A DNA stretch of 64,000 nt from NCBI GenBank assembly GCA_028583605.1, contig CM053325.1, forward strand, positions 40,475,435 through 40,539,434. The letters are read 5' to 3'. The DNA comes from Dastarcus helophoroides. Lineage: Eukaryota; Arthropoda; Insecta; Coleoptera; Bothrideridae. A model generated the notes under the pieces. The model saw nothing but the letters and a program-made list of their open reading frames with translations. It was not told the DNA's origin and made no database searches. Of the stretch, positions 22,064 to 34,740 are shown in pieces; position 1 is the first letter of the stretch; each line of letters starts with the position of its first letter. The position numbers and the translations under genes are program-made.

Positions 22064-25000
22064 AGCTAAATCTAAAATTTTCAGAAAAGGAAAGTGGTCG
22101 AATCCGAGACCAATCGTCTGTTATAAAAATATTGGATAAAGTTCAATTTTTGATAAACTCATGACATTTTCAAGAAATTTAAATTTTTACTTAAATTTCT
22201 GGTAATATTTAGATGTTTTTTGAAACTGAAAGAAAAGTAAAGAAAATTATTTTGTCGAAATGTTAGTATTAACATTCACATTTTGTAAAGCTTTTTTTTA
22301 ATTTTATGCTTAGTTCAAAATGTTTGGATAATTGCATAAACTAACATGTTAAAATTTTGGGAAAAGTCAAAGTTTATAAAAAAACTCTAGGTTTAAGCGG
22401 ATTCAGGAACGTCGCATGCCGTTGTTGGCCATTCCCGCTATATGCAGATTATTAAATATTGCTTTATATAAAATTATTCAAAAATTATATTGCCAAGAAA
22501 TCAACACTTTATGAAAGACTTAGTTCATCGTTATCAGTTCTTATCACAAATGTTGAGTTCTACGTCATCAAATTTATTTTCCGAATAAATCGGTTCAAGG
22601 TCACATTGAAAAGTAATTCATTGGCGTTTCGTTAAACCATGGTTTTTGTAAATAATAATACCAAAGCCGGTCAAAAAAGAAGTACAACAGAAAATCACCA
22701 ATATTTGAGTTTTGAAAACATTGCCTTAATCATGGTTTCTTTTTTATCATAATGAAATCGTCTATAGCCCCAGACATTCTAATTGCCTAAAAAAAGAAGC
22801 AGAAAAAACTATGTTTTACTTTCAGAAAACTTACACTGTTTCTGCATAGGAGGTTGTCTTCAAAGTCTGAGCTTCCATTTCAACGATTTTTCAAATTCTT
22901 CCTGAGTAGTTTTGTGTTATTCATTTTCACACTGTTCTCAGTGTCTTTTTCATTTATCGTTTTCTCCTTAAGTTGTGAACGCAAGATTGTTTTCCATATG
23001 GTCTCTTCGGAAGGCGACTAATGTACAAAGATATCTCAGCGCCACTTATTAATGTTTAATTATTAAATTTAATAACTTCTCTAATAATCAATTGAAAAAA
23101 AAAGGTCTACGCTTTTAGAAAACAAATTATTTGTCGAAATATCTTAGGAGAAATTTGCACTGCTGCAGTCTGTGATTATCTATCACTATGAAATCTTTAA
23201 AAATCTGTAATCTCTGATGTCAATATACCATTACGGTATGATCAGAAAAGCGAGGTATGCGACAAGGTAGTTCAAGCAAGACTGAAGTATAGTTCTAGGG
23301 TTGAAGACCGAGAATCTCACCCCCAAAAGCAGCACTAAGCATTGTCGGTCCCAGGTAGCATAAGATACGCATATTTGTATATAGTTTTGTCTCTACCATT
23401 TATCACTACCGGTATAAGATACGCAAAGACTATGTTCAAACCAGGTCGCGGCAGAACACTTTTTACTTATTTTTATTTAAATATATTATCCAAAGCTTAT
23501 TTCAATTAAATTGTATTTATAGTTTGTACTATTCTTTGGCAGCTAATTATTATATTTTGACAAATAATAAAAAATTTCTGTTGCGTTTTTATCGCTAATA
23601 AAATTTAATAATTATAAATAATAAAAAAACCGCATAAAAATGTACTACATTATTGTTACTCGGAACGCCAATAAATATCAAAACCAGATTAGTTTAATAA
23701 TTTGAATTTATAAATTATGAAGTTTTATTTTTTTATACAATTAAATTGAAAATTAAAAAAAAATGTTATTTCTCAAATTTAAAGTTTTTACTTCTGTTGG
23801 CAGTGCCCATGACTGCCTTTTTTAAATTTTTCTATATTTATTGATTTAAAAATGCTGCTTACCAGCGATCACGTTTCGATCGCCGCAGATAAGGCTAACT
23901 CAATGGGCAAAATGCCGAAAAAACTTATTTTAAATTTTAATAAGCAATTACCTTAAGACATTAAATAAACAACTTATTTTTGTTAACTTATTCCTACAGT
24001 TTAAGTTTCTTTTTTACTTTTATGTAACGAGTCATATAACATAAAATACAATTTGATTAAAACACTTTCCCTTTCTTCTTTTATTAGAATAACACGTCAT
24101 ACACGTCATTAAAATGTACACTAAACATTTCTTACCTCCGTCTCATAAGATGCCATGTTAGAACCTAAGAAATTAAAATGTTTTTAGTATCAATTTTAGC
24201 CTAAAATTGTGTACACAAAAAGTTTTACATCAATATTATACTTCCAGGGATGAAAAAATAAATAAGTATAAATTGAATCCTTAGCTGAAGATAAGCAGTT
24301 CTATGTACACCGTGTTCAATTTTAGACGCACCGTTTTTGAACATCATTTTGTAGAGTTGATAAGCCATTAATTTTGGCATGAATGAATTTCTACATAAAT
24401 TTCTCTAAGTTTTTTATTTCTTCACAACAAAAAACAATTGAACGTAAGAGAAAAAAGATACGGATATAAATTTTATTTTTTAAATCGAACATTTTGTATA
24501 TTTTTGTGCGATTCGATAAAGAATTGAATTTCTTTTACAAATGTATAACATTTGACATATCTCACACATAGTCCTACTCACACTAAACGTTGCTGATTTA
24601 AACGTGGTTTTAATTCAAGGGCCAGTATATTTAATGATTTACAAAAATTCTTTAATTTTAAAAATTTCATACTACACCGTTACCTGTTCAAAGGAAAATA
24701 ATAATCAGGTTAAAAACGATGCGCAAAAATATCATTCTTTACCTATTGTTAGTGTCGGATTTAAGTCAGACAGTGACGTTTATTATTTATTATTATTATA
24801 AACGGTTAATGTCAGATTCTTTTAAAGGAAATTCAATTTAATAGCCAACCAATCAAAAATATACAGGTGTTTCATTTAAAAAAATATAATTTATATTCGT
24901 ATCTTTTTTCTCTTATATTCAATGAATTTTTTCTTGTAAAAAATGAAAAGTTTGGAAAAAATTACATAGGAATTTATTTAATGTACCAAAATCATTGGCC

Positions 25001-25401
25001 TAGTAACTGCAAATGATATTCAAAAAGGGCGAGTCTTAAGTTCAACACTTTGTACAGGGCCTTTGGTTTCAAATGCACTCCCCCCATTTAACTTTCAAGA
25101 TATATAAAAAGTTAAATATAAAAGTTTTTAGAAACATCTTAAATTTTTATTTAAAATAAGTTTGCGTTATACAATGCGTTACGTTTTTTCAGATACAGAG
25201 TCATCTTTGCTTCTTTTAAACAGGAATTTTGAACACCACAATTATTTCTGTCGGCCCATTTTTTTAAAAATAAATCCTTCTATATACCGAATGTCCGGAA
25301 AGTAATCAGACCCAGCTTAGATATATAGCTTCCTTTGGTCAAATAAAACCGATTATAAACTTAGCTTTGTCAAATAAAAACTTCTTTTTGTGAGTATAAT
25401 T
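22064..25401. other. Long AT-rich stretch, no recognised gene
   Basis: I find no ORF with homology I recognise, no RNA gene and no paired termini. Isolated terminus-like strings such as 'tacaggtgtttc' at about 24865 suggest further decayed TA-target elements but have no partner I could find. Confidence 0.5.
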
Positions 25402-26113
25402 CAGAAATGAAACATTCAGTCATGTTAAAATTTGATATAGTTATGTTTTAGATAAGTACAAGCATTACGAAGGAGTAAATATTGCTTTATAGTGTAGATG
25501 GTGCTGTCGGCAGTTTTTTGTATCTCATTTTTATCGCATCTTTTTTACTAGTCCTATTCTGATACGTTTGACTGATAATTATTACAAAACAATTAATTTT
25601 GTCTAGAAAAGCTACACCTGTTTGAATGAATTCTTTTCTGTAAAAACGTGTTTGAAAATTTGCCTACATTAAAATTTTCTAATTCGATCAATTTACCACT
25701 TGTCAAAATAAAACAACCAGAATTACTAACTTAGTATAACAATTAACTGTAACCTGACAGGCGTTTGAACAAATTTGCTTTAGTTTAAGTATATCAACAT
25801 AATTTTGATAAGTAGTAACTCCATAACTTAATCGAATAAGAACATCTATTTCATGTACTTTAATATGCAAAAATTTTCAAAGGCGTTTTTACCGAAAATG
25901 GTGCATTGTACCAACTTGTCGTAAATTTTCTAAGCAAAATTGATTGCTTCGTCATAATTTTCATTCAAACGTATCAAAAAGATGAGATAAAAATGAGATA
26001 CAAAAAAAGGCTAACAGCGTTCTTTACAATATGTGGCACTTACTTATCTAAAACATAACAAATACCAAATAAAACGTACCAAATTTCAACAGAATCGGAT
26101 GTTTTGTTTGCTG
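25402..26113. mobile_element. Fold-back element of about 0.7 kb
   Basis: The left part (25402-25650, with 'tatgttttagataagta' and 'tttgtatctcatttttatc') is the inverted complement of the right part (about 25860-26113). The outer ends are CAG and CTG, with TA directly right of the element and TT on the left. Arms are about 250 bp and diverged. No ORF. Confidence 0.65.
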
Positions 26114-26627
26114 TAATACAGGGTGCTTAGCAAAGGCAAAATTACATTTTTCCCAAAAAATTTAAATATGTATATCATTTTTTATTTTCATTGAGCAACA
26201 ACTCAGCTTGATCTAATGCTAAAATTTGTGAGTAGGGTTTCTGCAGTTTAAAATTTATTTAATATTAAATTTAAAAAATAAAAAATGCTGAAAATTTATT
26301 TCTTATCGATAATGAAGAACACTGATAATTAAACATTTTAATGTATAATTTCCAAAAGAGTTTACAAAACTAACAATTCCAATGTTTAGTCCTCACTGGG
26401 ATTTTATTAATCAAAGGTAAAATCTATTACTGGTATTATTCCAATTAAGCTTGATTATGCCGCAGTGTAGATAAAACTTATTTTTAAAAATATGTTCCAT
26501 AAAATTTATTACAGTAAAAACTTTTTTAGGCGCGTAGAGCGACTTTTGATGGGGGAAAAACTAATGGTTTCGCTTTACCATTACGCTAATTGTAGGCGAG
26601 ATGCTCTAATGCTTACAGTTTATGTAC

Positions 26628-26735
26628 CTAAGAATTGAACCCGCACCACAATTTAAAAAATTCGAAAGCGCACAAGACGTACCTAATAGACCACTCGACT
26701 GATCTAACTCAAGTTCTTGAAAGCTAAACTGGCCG
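26628..26735 (-). mobile_element. Possible tRNA-derived SINE head
   Basis: On the minus strand an A-box-like GTCGAGTGGTCTA (26687-26699) is followed about 45 nt later by a B-box-like GGTTCAATTC (26632-26641). The A box resembles class II (Leu/Ser-type) tRNAs, where GAGTGGTCTAA is common. The acceptor stem does not pair, so it is not a functional tRNA. A tRNA-derived SINE or decayed tRNA is the best reading. No second copy was found in the window. Confidence 0.4.
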
Positions 26736-26739
26736 AATA

Positions 26740-27330
26740 CTACCCATTAAGATAAAATGAATATGCCTAAATGTCTACACTATAATTGTTTAAATTGTGT
26801 TTAAATTTAGTTATTATTATTTTTTCTATTCTTTCCGTTAACAAAAGCTAACTATATCAAAAAAGAAAAAACGCTGGCAAATTACGGGCGGCGTCAATTC
26901 GAAATGCGACGTGCCGAATAGAAATCAAGACAACATAATAAAAACACTTCACAGGTACAAAATTTCACCTGCGTATTGCAAATAACAGACTGACAACAAG
27001 AACTACTAACATTTAGCCGAGCCAGTGGCGAAGCTGTAATATCTTTAAGTGATGTTTCTTAAAATCCGTACTAAATATTTTAATTTAAGTAATGTTTTGA
27101 CTTTTTTGTTTTTGTGATTCCAGTGTGTAGTGTAAAATATGGAAGAGCAGAGTTTATTCTTGCTATTATAAAATGAGAGATATAATTATGGAATAATTGT
27201 TATGAATGCACTGGATAATATCACGATGAATAAAGGAAAAAATTCGACCAGCACCAAGAGTAGCCTAAGTTTAATATAACTAATATAAAATTTTAGGTAT
27301 TTACCCCGCAGATATTAAAATATATGAACG
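26740..27330. other. No recognisable feature
   Basis: AT-rich DNA with no supported gene or repeat. Confidence 0.45.
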
Positions 27331-27339
27331 TTTTAGATT

Positions 27340-28553
27340 GGTTTCAAAACAATTAAATAACTTCATATTTAGTAGTATAAACAGTAAAAAACTATAAGGG
27401 CAATAGTTAAGTGGCACATTGATTGTGCTTACCAAAATTATATGTTGATAGCGGAAGATGAAATTACACGTAATCCAACTAAATTTTGGTCATTTGTGCA
27501 ATTAAAAATAAGTCGTTCTTGAATTCCTAGAAGTATGACTATTAATAATGAAACTATCGACTCACCACAAGCACTAGTAAATGGTTTCCCAAAATATTTT
27601 GCTGGTGTTTACATAAATTCTAACCCAGAAGATATTAATAAAGATTTTTCATTTTTATTCAGTAAAATCAACTTATTACGAATTGCAGAGGATGATATCT
27701 TACAATCAATAAAAAAATTGAAAAATAAGATAACTGCTGGCATAAATAAGATTGCTAACTTGGTGATTAAATACTATGTCAACGTGTTTGCATCTCCACT
27801 ATGGATTTTGTATAATCTTATAATAAAATCAACTTAATTTCTGCATATGTGGAAAACTACTAGAATATGTCCAATCTTAAAATCAGGAGATGCACCGATG
27901 ACCAAAAATTAGAAAGCCGTAGCTATTTCATGTAATTTTGCTAAAGTATTTGAAACGATTTTATATAATAACATTAACACCTACGTCAATTCAGCAATAT
28001 CACAAAATCATCATAGTTTTATGTTAAAAGGATCGACAATCACAAATAAGTGACTTTATATGCGACAGTTTGGATCTGGGAAGGCATGTAGATGTAGTTT
28101 GCAGAGATATAGAGAAATTTTTTTATCAAATTACTTATTGTTTATTACTATCAAAGTAAAGGGCTTTCGTTTCACTGAGAACTTAATCCTACTGTTTACA
28201 TCCTGCCTATCTTTTAGAAAACAATTTGGCGAATATGGAAGCCACAAATTTCAGAGTCATAAAACAACCTTCGGAGCTCCACAGGCATCAAATCTGGGCT
28301 CTAGGATTTTAATATTTATTAACACCACAACTTGTCTTATTGATTGTGACTATCTGCTATTTGCAGACGATCTAAAAATTTACAGTAACCTGCTTAATAT
28401 TAGCTATTGCCTTCACTTGCAAGAACAGCTAAATAGAATTTTAGGCTGGTGTGACAATAATTTCTTAAAATTAAATGTTTCTAAATGCAAAATAGTAACT
28501 TTTATTTGCAAGCGAATTTATATGTTTTTTGACTATAATATCAATAATTAGAC
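27340..28553 (+). pseudogene. Jockey/CR1-type LINE reverse transcriptase relic
   Basis: The open segment at 27535-27837 has 'SPQALVNGFPKYFAGVY', the region just before RT that in this group reads A-VDAFA-FF-SVY, followed by 'SIKKLKNKITAGINKI' (normally L--K-AGPDGI). After several stops, 28060-28551 gives 'TFGAPQASNLGSRILIFIN' (from GVPQGSNLGPLLF-IFIN) and 'DYLLFADDLKIYS', so the FADD catalytic pair survives, then 'WCDNNFLKLNVSKCKIVTF'. The element lacks its endonuclease and the end of its C-terminus. In-frame stops and substitutions of motif residues show decay. Confidence 0.75.
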
Positions 28554-28734
28554 GAGCGGAAGGTATGGCTGTACACCTAACTTTGAAAGTTATTTTCTTC
28601 GGATTTATTCGGTACAAGTTTGAATTTTATGTACCAGTACACTCTAAATTTAATTTTGTTTTAGTTCACCAAACTTTATTTTAATTGATTCATCCTAGAT
28701 CTCTAAATAATTAAAAACTTTTGGAAGTAGAAGG

Positions 28735-28775
28735 TACGGAATAATCCGACGCTTGCGTGTAATTCCGTACCGTTC
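28735..28775. repeat. Short inverted repeat
   Basis: GGTACGGAAT and its complement ATTCCGTACC are separated by about 19 bp, in an otherwise featureless stretch (28554-28880). Could be chance or a transposon relic. Confidence 0.35.
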
Positions 28776-28888
28776 ATCTAATATCGCACATTATTTTAAG
28801 GCTTAAAATACACAATAAAAGGTATTTTTACAAATAAAATATTGACAAAATAAACTAAACATTTATTAAACTTGCCAAATAGGTACAT

Positions 28889-29560
28889 TTATTTGCAAAA
28901 TTTATAAAAATAATTATGGGCAGAAGTTACACCACTGCACAAAGCATGTGGCCACTTTCCACATGACACACATCTGTACCATAATTCTCTGTTTTTACCA
29001 AATTCTCCACATATTACGCAGACCTCGTTAAGTTGTGACTGTTTATTATAATACTGCCCACTATCATTATCATCACATAATAAGTTTTTATCTACTGAAG
29101 ATGAAGTTAAATAATGCTTACTTATTTTAGTTTTTTTTAACTCTGCTATTTTTATCCTGCATTGGAGAAATAGTGTAAACAGATGCTTCATCATTGGAAT
29201 CAGGAGATTTTAGAATCCTTCTCCTTACACATTCGATTTCTTTTTTCGCGGTTATAAAGGGTGCAACAGTTTCATCCATTTCAGATTCGATTGAAACATT
29301 CAGATTTGCTGCATGAAAAGTTTCAGAACCTTCAGAAGATCGAAAGATTTAAACATTTTTTTTCCAGAACATATAGTGCCTTTTTTGGTGGGCTGAACAA
29401 ATACTACAATAACCTCTTGTTAAATATCTAAAATATCTTCGTTAAGTTCAATTGTGTTATAAGGTGCTTGATGTACTAAGCAGTAAGTTGTCTGGATCAT
29501 TTATTGGTGCTGGTACTCTGCATGGCGTAAAACGGCGGTCAAATAACGGTCATTCTGTTA
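28889..29560 (-). pseudogene. PHD-like zinc finger C-terminus of a transposase
   Basis: The minus-strand segment 29194-28889 ends with 'VCVICGEFGKNRELWYRCVS' and then 'CGKWPHALCSG...FCK', a C4HC3-like zinc finger. This finger with the CGEFG---E-WYRC--CG-WAH--CSG pattern commonly closes pogo/jerky-like and related insect transposases. Just upstream, in another frame, is an acidic/serine-rich linker ('ESEMDETVAPFITAKKEIEC') typical of the region between the DDE core and the finger. No catalytic core is visible, so it is a 3' fragment. A host PHD-protein exon is possible but less likely, given the isolation and the frame break. Confidence 0.5.
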
Positions 29561-29786
29561 CGTTGCGCTTTGTAGGAAACCGTAGCTTTAAATCAAGAAG
29601 CTAGGTCTGGCTACAAGCATGCAAAAACAGTGGTAGTTTCAAAATATTTAGCATATAGAAGACAGACCCCATTATTTATATTTAAAAAAGAAAGAAATAT
29701 TGATTAATTATGTTATCAGCAATTGGTTATTGATTTAGATTTAATAAAATCTGTCTTGAAATAAATCTATTTTAAATTACAATGTA

Positions 29787-31145
29787 CACAATGAACCATA
29801 AGTGATGGTACATAGAGCAAGAGTAAATTTTTTGTATAAAAATAACGTCCTTTAGCTACATTTACCTTATACCAAAAGTTGATATTAATCCAGATACAGG
29901 GTGGCAAAGCTGAAAAAAAAATTTTTGATGAGCCCATTTAAAATAGACAAGAAATCTGTCATAAAGGGATTTCTTTGCTCGATAAATTCTAATTTGCTCA
30001 CAGATTGCCAGTAACTCACAAGGGGCGCCACCTGCGCTACTGTGTATTATTCTAAAGCATCACAACTTCTTTGTGCCACCATGTACAATTATTTTAAACA
30101 GATACTTTTATTTATCTACAGTTTTTACGTAAAAAAAATATACTTTCTAAATGTTGATACAAGTAACCCTTTTCAAGATATTAGGCTTCAAAGTTTGCCG
30201 TACATTATTTTAAGTTACGTAAATGTGAATTTATCGTAGGTTTCAAAATAAAAGTAATGAAACTGATCCTAAAATGTTTTATAACAAATATTACTTTACT
30301 GACATTATTATTACACACATATTTTTTTTTTTAATTTCTAATGCACATGTAAACAAAATACAAAAACAATTTATTTTTAAAAATAAATATGAGATAAATG
30401 ACCTTTGTCATGTAAAGGGATCGTAAACAATTAAAAATTTGGCAGCATTTTATTGGAATTCATATTCAAATATCTGCTTTGATCACCTAATATAGACTAT
30501 TAAAATTTTCTTGTGTGAACTCAGTGATCATATCTTATATTTCTATATTAGACAATAAATTATGTCTTAATTTTTTGCATTTTTTTATTGAGATTTTCAA
30601 AATTTAGATAATAATAATATTACCAAAGTAATATTTGACATAAATTATATTGAGAGATATCTTACTACTTTTTTTTCAAGCCTTCTTCGAAAATTTAATA
30701 TTTTAGTAATTTTAAACGAAGGCACTTTAAACTTTACAGGCAAATATCTTGGAAACGGCTGCTCGTATCAAATTTCAGAATGTGTGCCTTTTTTACGTAT
30801 AAAATATGGGGAAATAAAATTGCCTATTTAAAATAAATATACCCGAAACAAAAAAAGTTATGATCATTTAGAATCATGCAGGATAGCGCAGGTAGCGTTC
30901 CCTATCAGCTACTGTTAATATGTTCGCAAATTAAAGTTTGTCGACCTAAGAAACCCCTTTCTGCCAAATTTTGTGCCTATATTACAATTTAATCAATAGT
31001 TATACGAAAACATTTTTTCAACTTTGACATCCTGTATCTCTGTTAATATCAACTTTTGGTGTAGGGTAAATATAACTAAAGTAAATTATTTTTACACTAA
31101 AAATTCACTCTTGCTCTGTGTACCATTACTTATGGTCCAGCCTGT
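29787..31145. mobile_element. 1.36-kb TIR element with nested termini
   Basis: TA at 29785-29786 and at 31146-31147 flank outer ends CACAATGAACCATAAGT and the complement of CAGGCTGGACCATAAGT. The arms match for about 260 bp. Inside them lie second termini, CAGGGTGGCAAAG from 29897 (after TA) and ACATCCTG ending 31034 (before TA), so the outer arms are 108 and 109 bp. The interior is AT-rich and has one short ORF (30042-30239) without recognisable motifs. Non-autonomous. Confidence 0.75.
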
Positions 31146-31147
31146 AC

Positions 31148-32083
31148 TGATTAAAATTTAGGTAAACATACATAAACATGGTCAAATCCTTCTTTCGATT
31201 GGATAGTTTCCATGGCATTCTTTAAAAACCCATATATAGGTCAAATGTTAAGCTATTTTAAGGAGAAAACTAAAAATAACAAAGGAATCGAAATGATAAG
31301 TCGCCACACAAGCCAAAACAACAATGCTATTTGTACCAATAATATTACAAAAGACTAAATCACGAATTAATTCAAAAAGAATCTCTACAATACAATAAAC
31401 TATCACATAGTAGTTATTAGTTCTTGTTAAATCTACATACAATATTAAAAATTCTAAAATGTTTACAGATATCTGTCATGACTTCTTTTTATATTGTATA
31501 TTCCTTAAATTTAGACCCAGTATCAAAACAGAAATAAAAAGGATTATATTATTCATAATTAACAAATGTATGTTAAATACATTATCCACAAAACATCAAC
31601 ATGTTGTATTATTTTTAAAGGAAAAAAAAAACAATTGAATGTGTAGCCGAACTTCTATCACAGTGCATATGAAAGATACGCACCTAAATATCTATATTCA
31701 CAAATACATCCACTATTTTTAAATTTGCCCACATCACCTATAAATGATCATGTGTACTTCTAGAGGAGCACTGCCAAGCAATCTTACTGACCACGTTTTA
31801 CTAACACATATGAAAGTTATTTTTGGCAACCTCAATGAAAGGGACAAATTCAACGCACCGTTATTTTAATTACAATTTCATTTACCATTTCCCTAATTTA
31901 TTTTCTGAAAGCATAGAAAGAGCATTCTTTAAAAGGAAATACTTTGCCATGTAGAACCTCATTTCTAAAATAAAATGGTACTCAAGAATGATTTAGTTGA
32001 CATTTCTCATTTACAAGGGATGCCAATTAAAATTTTGGAGATGAAAAATATCAAAATTAAAAAGAAAAACAAAAATTAAGATA
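31148..32083. other. No recognisable feature
   Basis: AT-rich; ORFs are short and lack motifs. Confidence 0.45.
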
Positions 32084-32189
32084 ACGGGTACCTTACTCCC
32101 CTGCCTGAAAGGTGACTAGCTTCCACGACACCTGTGTCTTGGTGTCTTGGAAGCTGGCCACCTCTCAGGCAGGGGAGTAACATACCCGT
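32084..32189. mobile_element. 106-bp GC-rich perfect-type hairpin (candidate micro-MITE)
   Basis: ACGGGTA...TTACTCCCCTGCCTGA on the left is complementary to TCAGGCAGGGGAGTAA...TACCCGT on the right, and pairing continues through a 'gcttcc/ggaagc' and 'gacacc/ggtgtc' region to a loop of about 8 nt. The stem is about 49 bp with few mismatches. Its base composition is far richer in G+C than the flanks. It could be a MITE or the source of a small-RNA hairpin; nothing here distinguishes the two. Confidence 0.7.
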
Positions 32190-32242
32190 AATTTTTAAAT
32201 GGCACTTTATGTTAAATGACGATACCACGACTTTTAGACCGA

Positions 32243-32440
32243 TGACAAAATATCCGAGACAAAATAGCTCCAAAATAATATCCGCAGACAAAATATCCAA
32301 CTGACAAAATATCCAACAGATAAAATATTCGCTGACAAAATATTCGTTGGCTAGATATCTGAACGACAAAATATCCAGTCGATAAATTATCTGATGACAA
32401 AATAACCGACAGCCAAAATATCCGATCTATAAATTAGATA
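32243..32440. repeat. 16-bp minisatellite, about 12 units
   Basis: Units follow the pattern GACAAAATATCC plus four variable bases, with a period near 16 bp. About 12 units are recognisable, some diverged. The first units begin just 50 bp right of the GC-rich hairpin. Confidence 0.8.
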
Positions 32441-32667
32441 CATCACTTTCTTCTGGTCAAAGTACTAAACTATCTAGTGCAATTGATCACCCTTATTCAC
32501 TTTAAGTGTATTTGACTAACAATAAGTGGTCCGGCTTTTTCCAATTATTAAATATAATTAACTTGGATAATAATAATAATTAGTGTGTAGGGTAGGCATT
32601 GTTAATATTGATTTTCGACACTGGCTTGTTCAATATTAATCTTATACACTCTTACATACATTTATAC

Positions 32668-32671
<4 letters not shown>

Positions 32672-32708
<37 letters not shown>

Positions 32709-32720
32709 TATATATGTATA
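32672..32720. repeat. (TA)n microsatellite
   Basis: About 48 bp of alternating TA with one GATA and one GTATA interruption, adjacent to the broken 3' end of the LINE at 32740-35080. Confidence 0.9.
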
Positions 32721-32739
32721 TAGGATTGAAAGTTAAAGC

Positions 32740-33424
32740 TAAGAGATCGTTTTTGTAAACAGAAATAGAGTAGAAGACAAAACAGACCCCTGAGGCACCC
32801 CTGCATTAATCGCAAATGTCTCGGATGAGATGCCATCGACGATGACCTGAAGAGATTTGTCAGCGAGAAAATTGGATATCAAATAACAAAGTCCAGGAGA
32901 AAGACCATAAGATGTTAATTTGGCGAGAAGAGATCGGTGCCAGACTCTGTCGAAAACCTTTGAAGTATCCAATGCCACAATCCTCCTCACCATGTTTTTT
33001 CATAGCTGAGTTACAGATATGAGTAACATATGCCAGTAGATGGCCAGTGGAACGTTGTTATCTAAAACTGTATTGCTTGTCCGAGATGATTTTATTTTCC
33101 TCCAGATATTTGAGAACCTCGATGTTGATAACCTTTTCCATCATATTAGATATAACGGATAACAAAGATATAGAGCGATAGTTGTTAGCCAGATTCCTTT
33201 TTCCCTTTTTTAGGGACAGGCTGCACTCTAGCAGATTTTCGGGTGTTACGGAATATACCTTTGTTGTAAGAGAGTGTAAATAATTTGCTTAGGACAGGAG
33301 TCAACTCTGGGGCGCACTTCTTAAGAATAATAGCGGGAATACCATCAAGGCCAGAAGCTTTCGAGGTTTCGAGCTCAAGGAGAATCTTTCTGATTGTGCG
33401 CTGTCTGAAAACAACTTCAGGCAT
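32740..33424 (-). pseudogene. LINE reverse transcriptase, partial
   Basis: The ORF 33424-33185 reads 'TIRKILLELETSKASGLDGI' and 'KSARVQPVPKKGKK', the RT finger region (L-TSKA-GPDGIP, W-ARVQP-PKKG). A frameshifted gap follows. Then 32993-32739 reads 'IVALDTSKVFDRVWHRSLLA' (motif A with its catalytic Asp), 'YLISNFLADKSLQVIVDGIS' and 'NAGVPQGSVLSSTLFLF' (motif B). The FADD motif and everything after it are missing. The ORF beginning at 32836 is a shadow frame. Confidence 0.85.
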
Positions 33425-33599
33425 CGAAGTGCCAACCTAAGAAAGAATGGGAGGTTCTGCGTTTCGAAAATCAAGATTGGAATTTTCAGCAAAAATTAAG
33501 GCTCATATGTCAGCCTTTCCTTGGAGGTAGTAGCAATATTGCTATTTTTATCAAGGTGGAAAATTTGAAGGTGAAAAATTTGAAGGTGTAAAATTCTTT

Positions 33600-34740
33600 T
33601 CAATTGACTTTGCAATTCCCCAAAAGGACCTGAAACCGTTCGGACAGCCTCAGGAGCATTTTACGATCAAAATCACCTTTTACCTCGTCAATAACCCGTT
33701 TACAAGAATTTCGTGCATCTACAAATATGGTCCGAGTCTCTACTGAGGAATTATTTTGCCAACGACGATATGCGCGATTTTTGCAGGAGACAGCCGGACC
33801 ACATTTTTTACTAAAGCAAGATTTGCTGGAAGCAGACTTCTTTTGGGAGGGGAAGATTGAGCATTCCATACCAATCAGGATAGTTTCGGCGTGATGAAGT
33901 GATGGATTTGGCGACTAAGGAAGGGTTTTCTGAGTTAAAGCAGACTTCCTGCCACGGGAAAGATGCAAAGAAGCCTCTTAAATCTTCCCAGAGTTAAAGT
34001 GCCAAACCCTACGGGACTGCGTCTGGGAAGAAGGTGGTATATGTAGCGAGCAAGAGGCTGTTACAAGCTTGTGATCCGAATTTCCAAGCGGTGATTTCAC
34101 AGAGATTTAATAAGAATTTGGTGAATTTGTAAGGAAAATGTCGTGTAGATTAGGTTAATGGGTATCTACATCGGGAATTCTTGTGGGTTCCTCAACTAAT
34201 TGCGATAGTCCACAAATGATGGCGAAAGCCTGTGCCACTCTTCCCGCGTCGTCAGTTCGGAAAGAAAACCTTAATCAGGGAACAGTGTACGTTGAAGTCA
34301 CCGAGAAAGACAACCTCAGCTTTTGGATAATTCGTCTGTAGGTAATCAAAGGTTACGGAGAGATAAGAGAAGAGCAGTCTGTATGAGGGATCGTTTAAAG
34401 ACAAATAAAGTGAACAAATAAATATTACTTCGCTTTTGGAGCAGATGTTCAGCCAAATTACATCATGATCAGCAGATTCCACTGCTTCTTCTCGTTGACA
34501 GGACAGGTCGCTTCGCGTAAAAGCACAAATTCCCCTCTTGTGTCGAAATTTCGTGTGCAAGTTGTAATTAGGGCAAAGCAAATGGACTGTATTGATGGAT
34601 GGGAAGACTTGGGTTTCTGGGTTTCTGTGGGTTGAGACAGCACATGGGGTCTCTTATTTTGAAGGTGTTGATGAACCGAGTTTAGATTTGAGTTTACACC
34701 CCGAATGTTACAGAATTAAATTTTGAATGAATTGTTTGAA
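33600..34740 (-). pseudogene. LINE endonuclease and linker
   Basis: Minus-strand 34581-34252 carries 'RGICAFTRSDLSCQ', 'HDVIWLNICSKSEVIFICSL' and 'AEVVFLGDFNVHC', the EEP-type endonuclease with its GDFN-H active-site box. 33869-33600 encodes the linker before RT ('YRRWQNNSSVETRTIFVDAR', 'RCKRVI'-like). Frame changes separate the parts and the region 33900-34240 is broken. 5' of 34640 the start of the endonuclease is not clearly readable. Confidence 0.75.

Noticed and set aside
32243..32440. CRISPR-like regular repeats
   Set aside because: Unit length is 16 bp with only 4 variable bases, with no spacer-length unique sequence and no cas genes, in an insect-type genome; this is a minisatellite.
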